From Pleurocapsa sp. FMAR1 (GTDB lineage: Bacteria; Cyanobacteriota; Cyanobacteriia; Cyanobacteriales; Xenococcaceae), in the NCBI RefSeq assembly GCF_963665995.1, contig NZ_OY762512.1, positions 4,402,001-4,466,000 on the forward strand: DNA of 64,000 nt, written 5' to 3'. A program made the translations under genes and the position numbers. Of this stretch, positions 1 through 9,390 are shown one piece after another. The notes under the pieces were generated by a model. It was given only the letters and a program-made list of their open reading frames with translations. It made no database searches and was not told the origin of the DNA. Within the stretch, counting starts at the first letter, position 1, and the number at the start of each line of letters is the position of its first letter.

Positions 1-3000
1 CAATCAGATTCTTTAGTAGCTGCCAAAACTTTAGTTAAAGCTGCACCCCAGCCTAATATTATTACGCAAGTATGGCTAAGGTTCTTAGATGAATTAAGTA
101 TTCGCTGGCTATTATTTTTAGGTATATTTTTGGTTGTTATTTCTTCTGGTGTGCTAGCAGCAAGTCAGTGGAATAATTTTCCTAAGTTTGGACAATATTT
201 AATTCTTTTAGCCTATACTCTCTGCTTCTGGGGTTTTGGATTTTGGTCAAGTAAACAGAATAATTTAAAGTTAACTTCCCAAACATTAAGGGCGAGCGCA
301 ACTTTATTAATTCCGATTAACTTCTGGGCTATTAATCACTTTGGTTTGGGTAGTAATATCTGGGAATGGATAACTATTGCTATTGCTTTTGTTACCTTGA
401 CAGCTACGATTTATTTTAAGTTTCAACTAAGAAAAACAGACACAAACAAGTTTTTTGCACCGTTCTTTTTAATACTTAGCTATCTACATTTAGGCTGGAA
501 GTTGCCTATTTTGCCACTGATTGCGGTATATAGCGGTATTATTGCCATTAGTTTAATTCACTACAAATTCTTCTTACCACGACCAAAATATCCTAGAAAT
601 AATTTATTATTTTTATTTGCTGCATGGTCATTACTATTAGCTAGAGGATTAATAGATAGCACCTATACAAACTATAACTTAGCGATCGCTTTATTCGCTT
701 GGCTACTAGGGACAATTTATTTAACTCAAGATCGAACTAAGTTAGAAATAATAAATACTACAGCAATATTTCTAAGCCGTATCTGGCAGTTTATTAGTCT
801 GCTTATCTTAAGCTTGGCTTGGATAATGTCCATTGTCTCAGGAGTTACGGGGGCAAATTCTTTTTACTGGCAAACTATTGGGATAAGCGTTTTGGCTATT
901 CATTTATTTAATCAAAGGCTAACTCTTTATTGGCGTAAACGAGATTTAACCGCCATTTTTCTAGTTGGCTTGCAGACTTTATATATCTCTAAAGAATTAA
1001 TCCCTAGTAGTTTACGCAGCCAGGCTTTAGATCTGTCTGTGGCGGTTAGCAAAACTGAATATTTTCCTGAGTCAGTATTTGGGATAACTCTTTTTCCCTA
1101 TGTAATTCTGTTTGTTTTTATTGCCAGTTGGTTGTATCGTCGGCAAAAGCTTCAGTTAGCTTTATACGCTGAATGGCTTACCTTAATTTTAGGTATGGTC
1201 TTAACCTGTCTTAGCTTATCTAATCCTACTTGGCGATCGCTAAATTTACTTTTGTCTACGGCTACTTTAGGCTATGTCGCTTATATTCGTCAGCCTTTGA
1301 GAAACTCGCTAGTTTACCTAACTCACCTGTTGGGTTTAGTTACCGTAATTAACGCAATTGCCGTTAATTTACCTAATTTGAGTCAGTCAGCGTGGGGCAG
1401 TATTTTAGTTTTACTCCTGGTTGGCGAGTGGGGGATATATCTGCGTCAAATAAAGCAGCCAAGAATTATTACTTTTACTTTTAGATCTCGACTACAGCAA
1501 AGCTTTTGGTATTTTGGTTTGTTATTAGCTGCTGTTAGCTACACCTGTTTTTTGTCGTCAGTAAAAGGGTTAGCGACTCCTACAACTTCTTACTGGGGTT
1601 TAGTTTGGTTAATTATCCCTGGGATGTTGACTCTAATTGCCAAATATACTCGCAATATTCAACAGCGTCGGTTAGCAACTTCTCTTAGCTGCATAGCTTT
1701 AATCTTGGCTCAATTATTATTTGGGCAAGGCGAAACTAGATTTATTGCCTTGGCGATCGCGATTTGCTTAATGTACATTAATACCTTTAACCTGCGTCGC
1801 ACTATAATTACCGCAATTCATTTAGGTTTTGTTTTAAGTCTGACTGCCAACTTACTGAGTAGTTTTGTAAGCAATTGGAATTGGCTACCAGTAGGTGTAG
1901 TCATTCTCTTTTGCGTATATCAGTTTCGACTATATCTAAAAAAAGCGCTCGCCACTCCCAAATTCGACTATATCTCTCAACGTAATGCCCACGGAATTTT
2001 GGGAGTCGGGGTGGAAGCCAAAAACTATAAGCTGATGGGTAAATATATCCAGGCAGCAGACTATTGGGCGATCGCTTTAATTGCTACCGAATTAGCTGTT
2101 GTTAGCATTATCTACCTCAATTTACAAGATTTTGGGCAATATTCTCAATATTTGCTCACCACTATTTTACTTATAGGGGCTATTTTTTGGCGTTATCGTC
2201 AGCAACCTAATAACCTAGTTTTATATACTCTGGTTTGGTTAGGGGAATTATTAACGGTAGGTGTAGCTGGGCTTTTGGGAGGTAATGGTTTAGTCTGGGC
2301 GATCGCTAATGTTATTCTCGGATTATTATGTTTAATTATTATTGCTTGGTTAGCTCAAACCGATTCACCCTGGGCAAGATTGAATTTAGCCTACGTGCCT
2401 TTGGTTTATGCTGCTTTGGGCATAATCTGGCGACTTACCTACTTTGACTCTTATACAGGATTATTAACTCTGGGGGCAGCCTTGACTCTAGTTAATACTC
2501 GCCAGAATAATAATCAAATTAATAAACTAATTAACTATCTCGGTTTGGCAGGGATTTCTGTTGGGATCTATGAATTAGTTATTTATCGACTGTTGCAGTC
2601 ATCAGGAGGAAGTGTAGCCGATGGCTTAACTGTATTAGCTTTAGTAGCTGCTGCGATCGCCTTTACTTATCGTTTAATGGCCTGGTGGTATCGTCAACGC
2701 CGTCAAACAACGATGTTTAATCTTAGCTTGTCTAAGGTTATTTTGATTGCTCATCTGCACTGGGCAATGAGCAGTATCTTTAAAATTATGGCTGCGGGTA
2801 TTGCTCTAGAAAGTGCTGCACCTCGTTTAACTTTTATTAGTATTGCCACTAGCTTTTGTCTTGGCGCTTATGCTCTTATTCAGGGTAGACGCGATAAAGC
2901 AACAGCAAATAAAGCAAACGACTGGTGGGTATATATAGGCTTGGTAGAAATAGTGGCTACTTTAGTTTACAGCCGTCTAATTATCACTCGCTTAAGCTTA

Positions 3001-3711
3001 TTCGATCCTTGGCGAGTTATATTTACCTGTGCCGTTGCCCTTTTGATTTATCAAATACCCTGGCAAAACTTGGGCTGGCGTAAAACTCCTTGGCAACGCA
3101 CGGCTTTGATTATTCCTGCGCTGATGACTCTAATTACAGCCGAGGATGTTTCCTATCTCAGCTTGATAATTGTGGCAGCTTTTTATCTACGCATTGTCTA
3201 CTACCAAAAGAACTTACGCTGGAGCTATATTAGCTTAGGATTTATTAACTGGGGCATCATTAGACTGGTTTGGCAATACAACACGGAATTGATTTGGATT
3301 GCAGGAATTATTAGTCTGTCTATTCTTTACGTTGCCCAGTTCGATCCTTATTTTAAGTCTTATCGCCGACAACGCCATTATTTACGTATAGCAGGCAGTA
3401 GCTTTGTTTGTGTAACTGCCTTATTTTACCCAGATTGGGGGCTTATTCCTGGCGTTATTAGCTTTAGCTTAATTTTCGTCGGTTTAGGATTTAAGATTAG
3501 AGCCTTTTTATTTGTGGGTACAGTTACTTTAATATTGACGACTATTTATCAGTTAATTATTTTGGTTTTAACTTATTCTTTTTTAAAGTGGATTGTGGGC
3601 TTAGTAACAGGAATTTGCTCAATTATAATTGCAGCAGGCTTTGAGCAAAAGCGCGATCGCCTAAACAATCAATTAAAAAGCTATGAAGATAAATTAAAAA
3701 CTTGGCAATAA
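1..3711 (+). CDS. large polytopic membrane protein (5' end outside window)
   Basis: The reading frame is open from base 1 to the TAA at 3709-3711, so this is the C-terminal ~1236 residues of a longer protein. The TTG at 130 is an internal codon, not a convincing start. The protein is almost wholly hydrophobic, with dozens of predicted membrane spans separated by short basic loops, and ends in a charged helical tail rich in K, E, R and Q. I recognise no catalytic motif. Very large multi-span proteins of unknown function (DUF2157-like organisation) are known in cyanobacteria, but I cannot assign this one to a family. HIP1 sites throughout mark it as native. Confidence 0.8.
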   Translation, partial: QSDSLVAAKTLVKAAPQPNIITQVWLRFLDELSIRWLLFLGIFLVVISSGVLAASQWNNFPKFGQYLILLAYTLCFWGFGFWSSKQNNLKLTSQTLRASATLLIPINFWAINHFGLGSNIWEWITIAIAFVTLTATIYFKFQLRKTDTNKFFAPFFLILSYLHLGWKLPILPLIAVYSGIIAISLIHYKFFLPRPKYPRNNLLFLFAAWSLLLARGLIDSTYTNYNLAIALFAWLLGTIYLTQDRTKLEIINTTAIFLSRIWQFISLLILSLAWIMSIVSGVTGANSFYWQTIGISVLAIHLFNQRLTLYWRKRDLTAIFLVGLQTLYISKELIPSSLRSQALDLSVAVSKTEYFPESVFGITLFPYVILFVFIASWLYRRQKLQLALYAEWLTLILGMVLTCLSLSNPTWRSLNLLLSTATLGYVAYIRQPLRNSLVYLTHLLGLVTVINAIAVNLPNLSQSAWGSILVLLLVGEWGIYLRQIKQPRIITFTFRSRLQQSFWYFGLLLAAVSYTCFLSSVKGLATPTTSYWGLVWLIIPGMLTLIAKYTRNIQQRRLATSLSCIALILAQLLFGQGETRFIALAIAICLMYINTFNLRRTIITAIHLGFVLSLTANLLSSFVSNWNWLPVGVVILFCVYQFRLYLKKALATPKFDYISQRNAHGILGVGVEAKNYKLMGKYIQAADYWAIALIATELAVVSIIYLNLQDFGQYSQYLLTTILLIGAIFWRYRQQPNNLVLYTLVWLGELLTVGVAGLLGGNGLVWAIANVILGLLCLIIIAWLAQTDSPWARLNLAYVPLVYAALGIIWRLTYFDSYTGLLTLGAALTLVNTRQNNNQINKLINYLGLAGISVGIYELVIYRLLQSSGGSVADGLTVLALVAAAIAFTYRLMAWWYRQRRQTTMFNLSLSKVILIAHLHWAMSSIFKIMAAGIALESAAPRLTFISIATSFCLGAYALIQGRRDKATANKANDWWVYIGLVEIVATLVYSRLIITRLSLFDPWRVIFTCAVALLIYQIPWQNLGWRKTPWQRTALIIPALMTLITAEDVSYLSLIIVAAFYLRIVYYQKNLRWSYISLGFINWGIIRLVWQYNTELIWIAGIISLSILYVAQFDPYFKSYRRQRHYLRIAGSSFVCVTALFYPDWGLIPGVISFSLIFVGLGFKIRAFLFVGTVTLILTTIYQLIILVLTYSFLKWIVGLVTGICSIIIAAGFEQKRDRLNNQLKSYEDKLKTWQ

Positions 3712-3956
3712 AAGTAAACAGCGATGCCTACTGCTAGCTGAATCTAAAAAACATTATCCCACGAAGATAAGAATTGCTTGGCGATCGCATATTTGCCAAA
3801 GTTACTGATGATTAATTCCCATTCCTTAGCAACTGTGAACTAACAATTAATCGGTACACGGGCAGAAACAAATACTGTATTTAATAGTTTCCAACTCTTG
3901 ATTATCTAAAAACATGACAAATCGCCTCAAGACTTCTCTAGAGACTAACTGTTTAG

Positions 3957-4109
3957 CTAGGGATTTAAAAAGGCAACGCGATGCAAAAATGTTGGAACTG
4001 TCTCTTTTTGGGCATCAAAAGATGGTGTCTTAGATGATTTGCCACCCAAATTTAAAAACAAATAAATGCAGCACGTTATGACTGCTGCTAACATTATTCT
4101 TTCCAACAT
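3957..4109 (-). CDS. small single-span membrane protein, 50 aa
   Basis: The minus-strand frame from ATG (4109-4107) to TAG (3959-3957) begins MLERIMLAAVITCCIYLF, followed by a polar tail ending FLNP. A purine-rich GAGGAA lies 7 nt upstream of the ATG, a good ribosome binding site and the main reason to believe the gene. Residues ~4-20 form one hydrophobic helix. No family recognised. A 42-aa minus-strand peptide at 59730-59858 also begins M-x-E-R and has one span, but the two are otherwise dissimilar. Confidence 0.5.
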   Translation of the reverse strand: MLERIMLAAVITCCIYLFLNLGGKSSKTPSFDAQKETVPTFLHRVAFLNP

Positions 4110-4378
4110 CGTTAATTCCTCTACCGCCTATCCCTACAAATATTAGTATGTCTTATTATGCTCGAATCATCTAGAGACAAATATATAAATTAGCAATTCT
4201 AAATCAAAACTTTAAAATTGCTTCATAAAAACAAAATAAATTTTATACATTGGTTAAAATAGAATATGTATTATCAAGTTCTTAACCGAGTTTTAAGTAT
4301 GTAAGTTAATTCATAAACATTCATATATTTCATTTTCTATCGATCTAGATTTTAGATAACCTTGGAACAAAAATACAT

Positions 4379-4514
4379 AAAAGCTGGGATTATTAATTTT
4401 AGCGTCAAGATAAAGTTAATCTCTAATGGAGAAAAGAATATGCTCCTAAATCTGGATCAAAAACTCCGCCGACTATAGGTACAAGCAAGAGAAAGGAGTT
4501 TCCAGCTTTTTTTT
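4379..4514 (+). ncRNA. candidate structured small RNA with U-tract 3' end
   Basis: A perfect 9-bp stem pairs 4379-4387 with 4502-4510 and is followed by a run of T to 4514. Directly stacked inside it, 4461-4467 pairs perfectly with 4495-4501. The remaining interior can form two more hairpins: ~4393-4400 with ~4412-4420 (one G-U), and GGAG near 4428 with CTCC near 4443. This makes a closed multi-helix RNA of ~135 nt ending like a Rho-independent terminator. No coding gene follows on this strand for ~770 bp, so a trans-acting RNA is more likely than a riboswitch. I could not match it to a known RNA family. Confidence 0.35.
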
Positions 4515-4576
4515 ATTGCCAAGCTTAGAGCTTTTTGAATAGAAAAGCGATCGCCTAAAAAACATTTATTCTAATA

Positions 4577-4764
4577 GCGGCGTTGCACAATCGGACGATG
4601 ATCTATAAAAAGTCTCAAATCACAAGTAAGTTTGAAAAGCTGATAGCTAACAGCTAATAGCTAATAGCTACGAACAGAAACACTTTGAGCAAGGAAGCCC
4701 GCGTCGCCGAAGGGCGCAAGGGCAAGTCTTGCTGTTGTACGTCATACGTTAAATTAGCAACGCC
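4577..4764. mobile_element. MITE-like element, copy A
   Basis: The ends GGCGTTGC (4579-4586) and GCAACGCC (4757-4764) are inverted, and CTAATA flanks both sides (4571-4576 and 4765-4770) as a likely target duplication. The interior contains AGCTACGAACAGA, shared with the copy at 39099-39233, and a GC-rich palindromic block around 4696-4735. There is no coding capacity. The right end lies 5 bp from the stop codon of the glutathione peroxidase gene. Confidence 0.6.
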
Positions 4765-4774
4765 CTAATAACAT

Positions 4775-5257
4775 TTACTTTGCCAATTCTGCTTCAATAG
4801 CTTGAATCAATTCAGAAGAAGTAGGAGTAACGCCACTACCAAATCTCGCCACTACCTCACCATCTTTATTAATCAAAAACTTTTCAAAGTTCCAGGCGAC
4901 ATCTCCTTGAGGTTCAACAGAATTAGTTAGAATTTGGTATAGAGGATGTTGCTTAGAACCCTGGGCATGAACTTTATCAAACATATCGAAGCTGACACCA
5001 TATTTAGTTTCACAAAATTCGGCAATCTCTTCGTTTGAACCTGGTTCTTGAGAGCCAAAATCATTACAGGGAAAACCCATAACTCGCAAACCTTTATCGC
5101 CATATTCTTGATTCAACTCTTCCAGTCCTTGATATTGAGGAGTATAACCACAGTAGGAAGCAACGTTAACAATTAACAACACCATGCCTTTATAGTCGGC
5201 AAATTTTTCCTGATCGCCATCGATGTTTTTTATAGCTATATCGGATATATTACTCAT
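4775..5257 (-). CDS. gpx: glutathione peroxidase family protein
   Basis: The 160-aa thioredoxin-fold peroxidase reduces hydroperoxides using glutathione or thioredoxin. The peroxidatic cysteine C36 lies in NVASYCGYTPQY; the expected glutamine is in GFPCNDFGSQEPG and the tryptophan-asparagine pair in VAWNFEKFL, so the catalytic tetrad is complete. It is a cysteine, not selenocysteine, enzyme. I chose the ATG at 5255-5257 because homology begins there and a longer frame would run into the divergent gene. Only ~29 bp separate it from the start of that gene, implying overlapping divergent promoters. Confidence 0.9.
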   Translation of the reverse strand: MSNISDIAIKNIDGDQEKFADYKGMVLLIVNVASYCGYTPQYQGLEELNQEYGDKGLRVMGFPCNDFGSQEPGSNEEIAEFCETKYGVSFDMFDKVHAQGSKQHPLYQILTNSVEPQGDVAWNFEKFLINKDGEVVARFGSGVTPTSSELIQAIEAELAK

Positions 5258-5286
5258 GTTCTGCTTTGGAATCAGATTTACTAAAT

Positions 5287-6087
5287 ATGACAGATCGTAC
5301 TGTACCATCTCTCCAAAACACTCAGGTTATTAAAGTTGATGATTTATCTGTCAGAATCGCTGCTTCTACTGCTGAGTTTACTCAAGATGCAGCTAATCAA
5401 GCTCAAAATTATCTGCGATCGCTGTTGGCACAACAAGAAACAGTAAGTATTATTTTAGCAACGGGTAACTCTCAGCTACAGTTTTTGAGTGAAATAGCTG
5501 TTCAAGATAAATTAGACTGGTCACGGATAATTCTGTTTCATCTGGATGAATATTTAGGCATTACAGCAGATCATCCTGGAAGTTTTCGTTATTATTTGCG
5601 CCATAAGGTAGAACAGCAAGTTCAGCCTTATATGTTTCACTATATTCAAGGTGATGCACCAGAACCCTTAAGCGAATGTCTGCGTTATGCTAATTTATTA
5701 CAGCAGCAGGAAATTGACCTTTGCTTGTTAGGCATTGGCGACAATGGACACATTGCTTTTAATGAGCCTAACGTTGCCGATTTTAACGATCCTTATGTAG
5801 TCAAGCTAGCCCAGCTAGAAACCAAAACCCGTCAGCAACAGGTTAACGGTGGTTATTTTGCCAATTTAGATGCTGTACCAAGTTATGCCTATACTCTGAC
5901 TATGCCGACAATTTGTGCGGCTAAGAAGATCTTTTGTTTAGCGGGGGGAAGTCATAAAGCAGGAGTAGTTGAGAAAACTTTAACCAAAGCGATCGCGCCT
6001 AATTTTCCTGCAACTATTTTACGCCAACAACCCCAGGCAACTTTATTTTGTGATTTGGATTCAATTAGTTTGTTTAAATTACAATAA
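5287..6087 (+). CDS. nagB: glucosamine-6-phosphate deaminase family (NagB)
   Basis: The 266-aa NagB/6-phosphogluconolactonase-fold protein would convert glucosamine-6-P to fructose-6-P plus ammonia. Family landmarks are the phosphate loop ATGNS near the N-terminus, HLDEY with the catalytic aspartate, and GIGDNGHIAFNEP with the active-site histidine. The ATG at 5287 is preferred over an upstream in-frame TTG at 5266, which would overlap the peroxidase start region. A 6-phosphogluconolactonase-like role is less likely because the LDEY and AFNEP signatures are typical of NagB. Confidence 0.85.
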   Translation: MTDRTVPSLQNTQVIKVDDLSVRIAASTAEFTQDAANQAQNYLRSLLAQQETVSIILATGNSQLQFLSEIAVQDKLDWSRIILFHLDEYLGITADHPGSFRYYLRHKVEQQVQPYMFHYIQGDAPEPLSECLRYANLLQQQEIDLCLLGIGDNGHIAFNEPNVADFNDPYVVKLAQLETKTRQQQVNGGYFANLDAVPSYAYTLTMPTICAAKKIFCLAGGSHKAGVVEKTLTKAIAPNFPATILRQQPQATLFCDLDSISLFKLQ

Positions 6088-6219
6088 TTGCTAAAAGCCT
6101 ATTTTTTGTAGTTCCCATGTTTAATATCTTTAATGTTAAGACAATTAAAACAACTAGAAATATCCTGACCCTAAGTCATAGACTAAATATCAAGCAGCCA
6201 AAAGTTTATTAATAATCAT

Positions 6220-7080
6220 ATGCCTACAGTAGTCGTTCGTGGAGTAAGTCATCATTATGAATGGATTCGTCACCAGCAAGCTAACTCTAAGCCAGTAATG
6301 GTGTTTGTTCATGGCTGGGGAGGTTCGGCAAGATATTGGCGTAGCACCGCCGAGGCTTTAGCAGATGATTTTGATTGTCTACTTTACGATCTGCGTGGTT
6401 TTGGTCGTTCTTCTTTACCTCCAGAACCTGTATTGGGTTACGATATGGAGGACTATGCAGCAGATTTGGCAGCTTTATTAGATGCTTTAGGACTTGAGCG
6501 GGTATATATCAACGCTCACTCTATGGGAGCATCGATCGCCACTCTGTTTCTCAATCGTTATGGCGATCGCGTCCAGGCAGCAATTCTTACCTGTAACGGT
6601 ATTTTTGAATATGATGCCAAAGCCTTTGCTGCTTTTCATAAATTTGGCGGATACGTGGTTAAGTTTCGCTATAATTGGTTTCTGAAATTTCCTTTTGCCG
6701 ATCAAATGTTTATGGCGCGATTTCTTCATCGTCCGATTAACAAAAGCGATCGCCTAGCATTTTTAGAAGATTTCCTGTTGGCTGATTATGATGCAGCAGC
6801 AGGAACAATCTACACCTCCGTCAGCCAAAAGGCTGTAGAAATTATGCCCCAAGAGTTTGCTCAAATCAGCGTACCAACTCTGATGGTGTCTGGAGAAAAG
6901 GATATTATCATTCCTGCAAAAATGGGTAAACAGGCAGCAGCCTTAAACGACAACATTAAATATGTCGAACTACCTAAAACTTCTCATTTCCCCATGCTAG
7001 AAGATCCCGCAGCATATCTAAAAACCGTCAGAGAATTTTTACAGCCTCATAATAACCTTTCTTTAACAACTAATAACTAA
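6220..7080 (+). CDS. alpha/beta hydrolase
   Basis: The 286-aa alpha/beta-hydrolase has the oxyanion region FVHGWGGSARYW, the nucleophile elbow AHSMGAS, the acid in SGEKDIIIP and the catalytic histidine in KTSHFPMLEDP. The substrate cannot be told from sequence. It lies 110 bp upstream of the tocopherol methyltransferase on the same strand, so co-transcription is possible and a role with prenyl or phytyl esters is conceivable, but that is inference from position only. Confidence 0.85.
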   Translation: MPTVVVRGVSHHYEWIRHQQANSKPVMVFVHGWGGSARYWRSTAEALADDFDCLLYDLRGFGRSSLPPEPVLGYDMEDYAADLAALLDALGLERVYINAHSMGASIATLFLNRYGDRVQAAILTCNGIFEYDAKAFAAFHKFGGYVVKFRYNWFLKFPFADQMFMARFLHRPINKSDRLAFLEDFLLADYDAAAGTIYTSVSQKAVEIMPQEFAQISVPTLMVSGEKDIIIPAKMGKQAAALNDNIKYVELPKTSHFPMLEDPAAYLKTVREFLQPHNNLSLTTNN

Positions 7081-7191
7081 AAGCTGCGCTCCTTTATTGA
7101 TGGTTTTTTACTTAATGCCATTATTTTTAGCGAAAAACAAGAGATTCAGGTAGAGTGTAACAAGCCCGATCGCATAGCTGTACCAGAATTA

Positions 7192-8049
7192 ATGAGTAAC
7201 AACTTATATCAAGATATTCGAGAATTTTATGATGCCTCTAGTGGACTGTGGGAAGAAATCTGGGGAGAACATATGCACCATGGTTACTATGGTAAAAATG
7301 GTAACTACAAATTAGATCGTCGTCAGGCGCAAATAGAATTAATTGAAGAGCTATTAATTTGGGCTGGTTATGCTGAAAACAATGCGCCAGAGAACATAAT
7401 TGATGTCGGCTGCGGTATTGGTGGCAGTACCTTGCATTTGGCACAGAAGTTTGGCAGCAAAGCGACTGGGATTACTTTATCTCCTGTGCAGGCATTTAGA
7501 GCCAGGGAAAGAGCAGCAGAAGCAGATTTAGAAGATCGCGTTAGGTTTGAAGTGGCAAACGCTTTAGAGATGCCTTTTGAGGACAATACTTTTGATTTGG
7601 TATGGTCATTAGAAAGCGGTGAACATATGCCCGATAAGACTAAGTTTTTGGCAGAATGTTATCGTGTCTTAAAGCCAGGCGGAAAAATAATTTTGGCTAC
7701 CTGGTGTCATCGGGAAACTGACTCTTTAGCTGGGAATCTAACTGTTAATGAAATTGCTCACCTCAAAGAAATTTATCGTGTATACTGCCTACCCTATGTT
7801 ATCTCTTTGTCCGAGTATAGAGCGATCGCCTTTGAATGTGGCTTCAATGAGCTTAAATCAGATGATTGGTCGATAGCGGTTGCACCTTTTTGGGATGTAG
7901 TAATCGACTCGGCTATTACACCCCAGGCAATTGTGGGTTTATTTCAAGCAGGTTGGCAAACAGTTCAAGGAGCATTATCTTTGAATCTGATGAGTCGCGG
8001 TTATGCTAGAGGATTGATTCGCTTTGGGTTAATTTGTGCTACGAAATAG
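7192..8049 (+). CDS. gamma-tocopherol methyltransferase
   Basis: The 285-aa class I SAM methyltransferase catalyses the last step of alpha-tocopherol synthesis. The N-terminal region (FYDASSGLWEEIWGEHMHHG, residues 12-31) closely resembles the Synechocystis Slr0089 gamma-TMT as I remember it. The SAM-binding motif is DVGCGIGGS (71-79), followed by SLESGEHMP and LKPGGKIILATWCHR. It is followed at once by the HPPD gene, the same order as slr0089-slr0090, which strengthens the call. The alternative, an MPBQ/MSBQ methyltransferase, fits the N-terminus less well. Confidence 0.88.
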   Translation: MSNNLYQDIREFYDASSGLWEEIWGEHMHHGYYGKNGNYKLDRRQAQIELIEELLIWAGYAENNAPENIIDVGCGIGGSTLHLAQKFGSKATGITLSPVQAFRARERAAEADLEDRVRFEVANALEMPFEDNTFDLVWSLESGEHMPDKTKFLAECYRVLKPGGKIILATWCHRETDSLAGNLTVNEIAHLKEIYRVYCLPYVISLSEYRAIAFECGFNELKSDDWSIAVAPFWDVVIDSAITPQAIVGLFQAGWQTVQGALSLNLMSRGYARGLIRFGLICATK

Positions 8050-8081
8050 ATAGGCTTAACAGTTACGTCAGTAATAACTTT

Positions 8082-9152
8082 ATGAAGATCGATCATGTTC
8101 ATTTCTACACTAGGAATGCAGCAAGAACTAGAGACTGGTTTATCCACAATGTCGGCTTTCAAGCGATCGCCAGAAGTATTAATAAACACACTCATACTGA
8201 GGTAATTGGCTTAAATTCGGCTTTTTTGGTAATTTCTTCGCCCTTAAATACTACTAGTTCAGTTGCCAAGTATCTTGAGTTTCATCCTTCGGGAATAGTA
8301 GATATTGCCTTTAGAGTAGATGATCTTAAATCAGTTGTTAGTCAGGCAAAGCACTTAGGAGTAAAAATATTACAGCATCCTCAAACTTATCAATCGTTAC
8401 CAGGGAAATTTAAAGCTGCCAAAATTACTGGCTGGAATTTTATCCAACATACTTTAATTGAAGCGACTTCAGATAAATTTGATTATTGCTTACCAGATAT
8501 AGATCTTGAGCCATGTTCGCTCAAGGCTAATTTCAAGACAAATATTACTCACATCGATCACGTTGTTCTCAACGTTGCTGCGGGTAAATTAGACTCGGCT
8601 GTAAGTCTATATCAGTCTCTATTTGGATTTAAAATACAGCAGAGTTTTAATATTCAGACTGAAAAATCGGGATTAAGCAGTCAGGCTTTAATCGATGATA
8701 GCGGTGAAGTGCAGTTTAATATTAATCAGCCAACTTCAACTAATTCTCAGATTCAAGAATTTATCAATCTTAATGGTGGATCGGGTATTCAACACCTAGC
8801 ATTGCGATCGCAAAACTTGATTGCTGACGTGGCTTTGATGCAGCCTCATCTTAAATTTTTAACCGTACCCCAGTCCTATTACAGTCTGCTAAAGCATAAA
8901 TCATGGTTAAGTACGCAAGAGTGGCAAGCGATCGCCAATAACCAAATTTTGGTCGATAGCGATCAAGGAAATTTAAAACATCAGCCTGTTGCTAAATCTT
9001 TGCTGATGCAGATTTTTACTCAGCCCATTTTTGAGCAACCAACTTTTTTTCTTGAATTTATTGAACGTAGACAAGAAGCAAAAGGTTTTGGTCAAGGCAA
9101 CTTTAAAGCCTTGTTTGAAGCAGTGGAAAGGGAACAAGTTAAGCGAGTTTGA
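8082..9152 (+). CDS. 4-hydroxyphenylpyruvate dioxygenase
   Basis: The 356-aa Fe(II) dioxygenase makes homogentisate, the head-group precursor of tocopherol. The start is ATG 8082, where homology begins (MKIDHVHFYT). The two vicinal-oxygen-chelate halves are visible, and the iron ligands are H160 (THIDHVVLN), H238 (GIQHLAL) and E325 (FLEFIERR). The C-terminal helix FKALFEAVE closes the active site. The upstream methyltransferase gene is only 32 bp away, so the two probably form an operon. A decayed copy of this C-terminus lies at 21961-22065. Confidence 0.92.
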   Translation: MKIDHVHFYTRNAARTRDWFIHNVGFQAIARSINKHTHTEVIGLNSAFLVISSPLNTTSSVAKYLEFHPSGIVDIAFRVDDLKSVVSQAKHLGVKILQHPQTYQSLPGKFKAAKITGWNFIQHTLIEATSDKFDYCLPDIDLEPCSLKANFKTNITHIDHVVLNVAAGKLDSAVSLYQSLFGFKIQQSFNIQTEKSGLSSQALIDDSGEVQFNINQPTSTNSQIQEFINLNGGSGIQHLALRSQNLIADVALMQPHLKFLTVPQSYYSLLKHKSWLSTQEWQAIANNQILVDSDQGNLKHQPVAKSLLMQIFTQPIFEQPTFFLEFIERRQEAKGFGQGNFKALFEAVEREQVKRV

Positions 9153-9154
9153 GA

Positions 9155-9345
9155 ATTGACCAACGGTGACAGCAGCGCGAAACGCGCCTTGGCTTTCCCC
9201 CATAAGCGACACAGAGCCTATCGGCTCAAAGTCCCTTCTTACGAAGTTTGCTCAACGGAGGAAACCTCCGCAACGCAACTTCGCGCTTCGGGACGCTGGC
9301 GCGAATGCGCCGTTCAAGACAATGTTTAGAGATTTAAAATTTGGT
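9155..9345. repeat. cluster of short GC-rich palindromic repeats
   Basis: The intergenic stretch after the HPPD gene is built of consecutive small hairpins: GCGCGAAACGCGC, GAGCCTATCGGCTC and GGAGGAAACCTCC, then a CTTCGCGCTTCG and a GGCGCGAATGCGCC block. It is much richer in GC than its surroundings. It resembles the composite extragenic palindromes common in cyanobacterial genomes. A 72-codon open frame crosses it but has repeat composition and no family resemblance. Confidence 0.65.
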
Positions 9346-9390
9346 GGCTATAATCTAGAAATTACTCAGGTTAGCGATCGCTAATCTGTT

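Noticed and set aside
130-132. TTG as the start of the large membrane protein
   Set aside because: The frame is open back to base 1 with protein-like sequence; the gene begins outside the window.
9166-9384. 72-codon open frame after the HPPD gene
   Set aside because: It runs through the palindromic repeat cluster and has repeat-derived composition; no ribosome binding site or family likeness.
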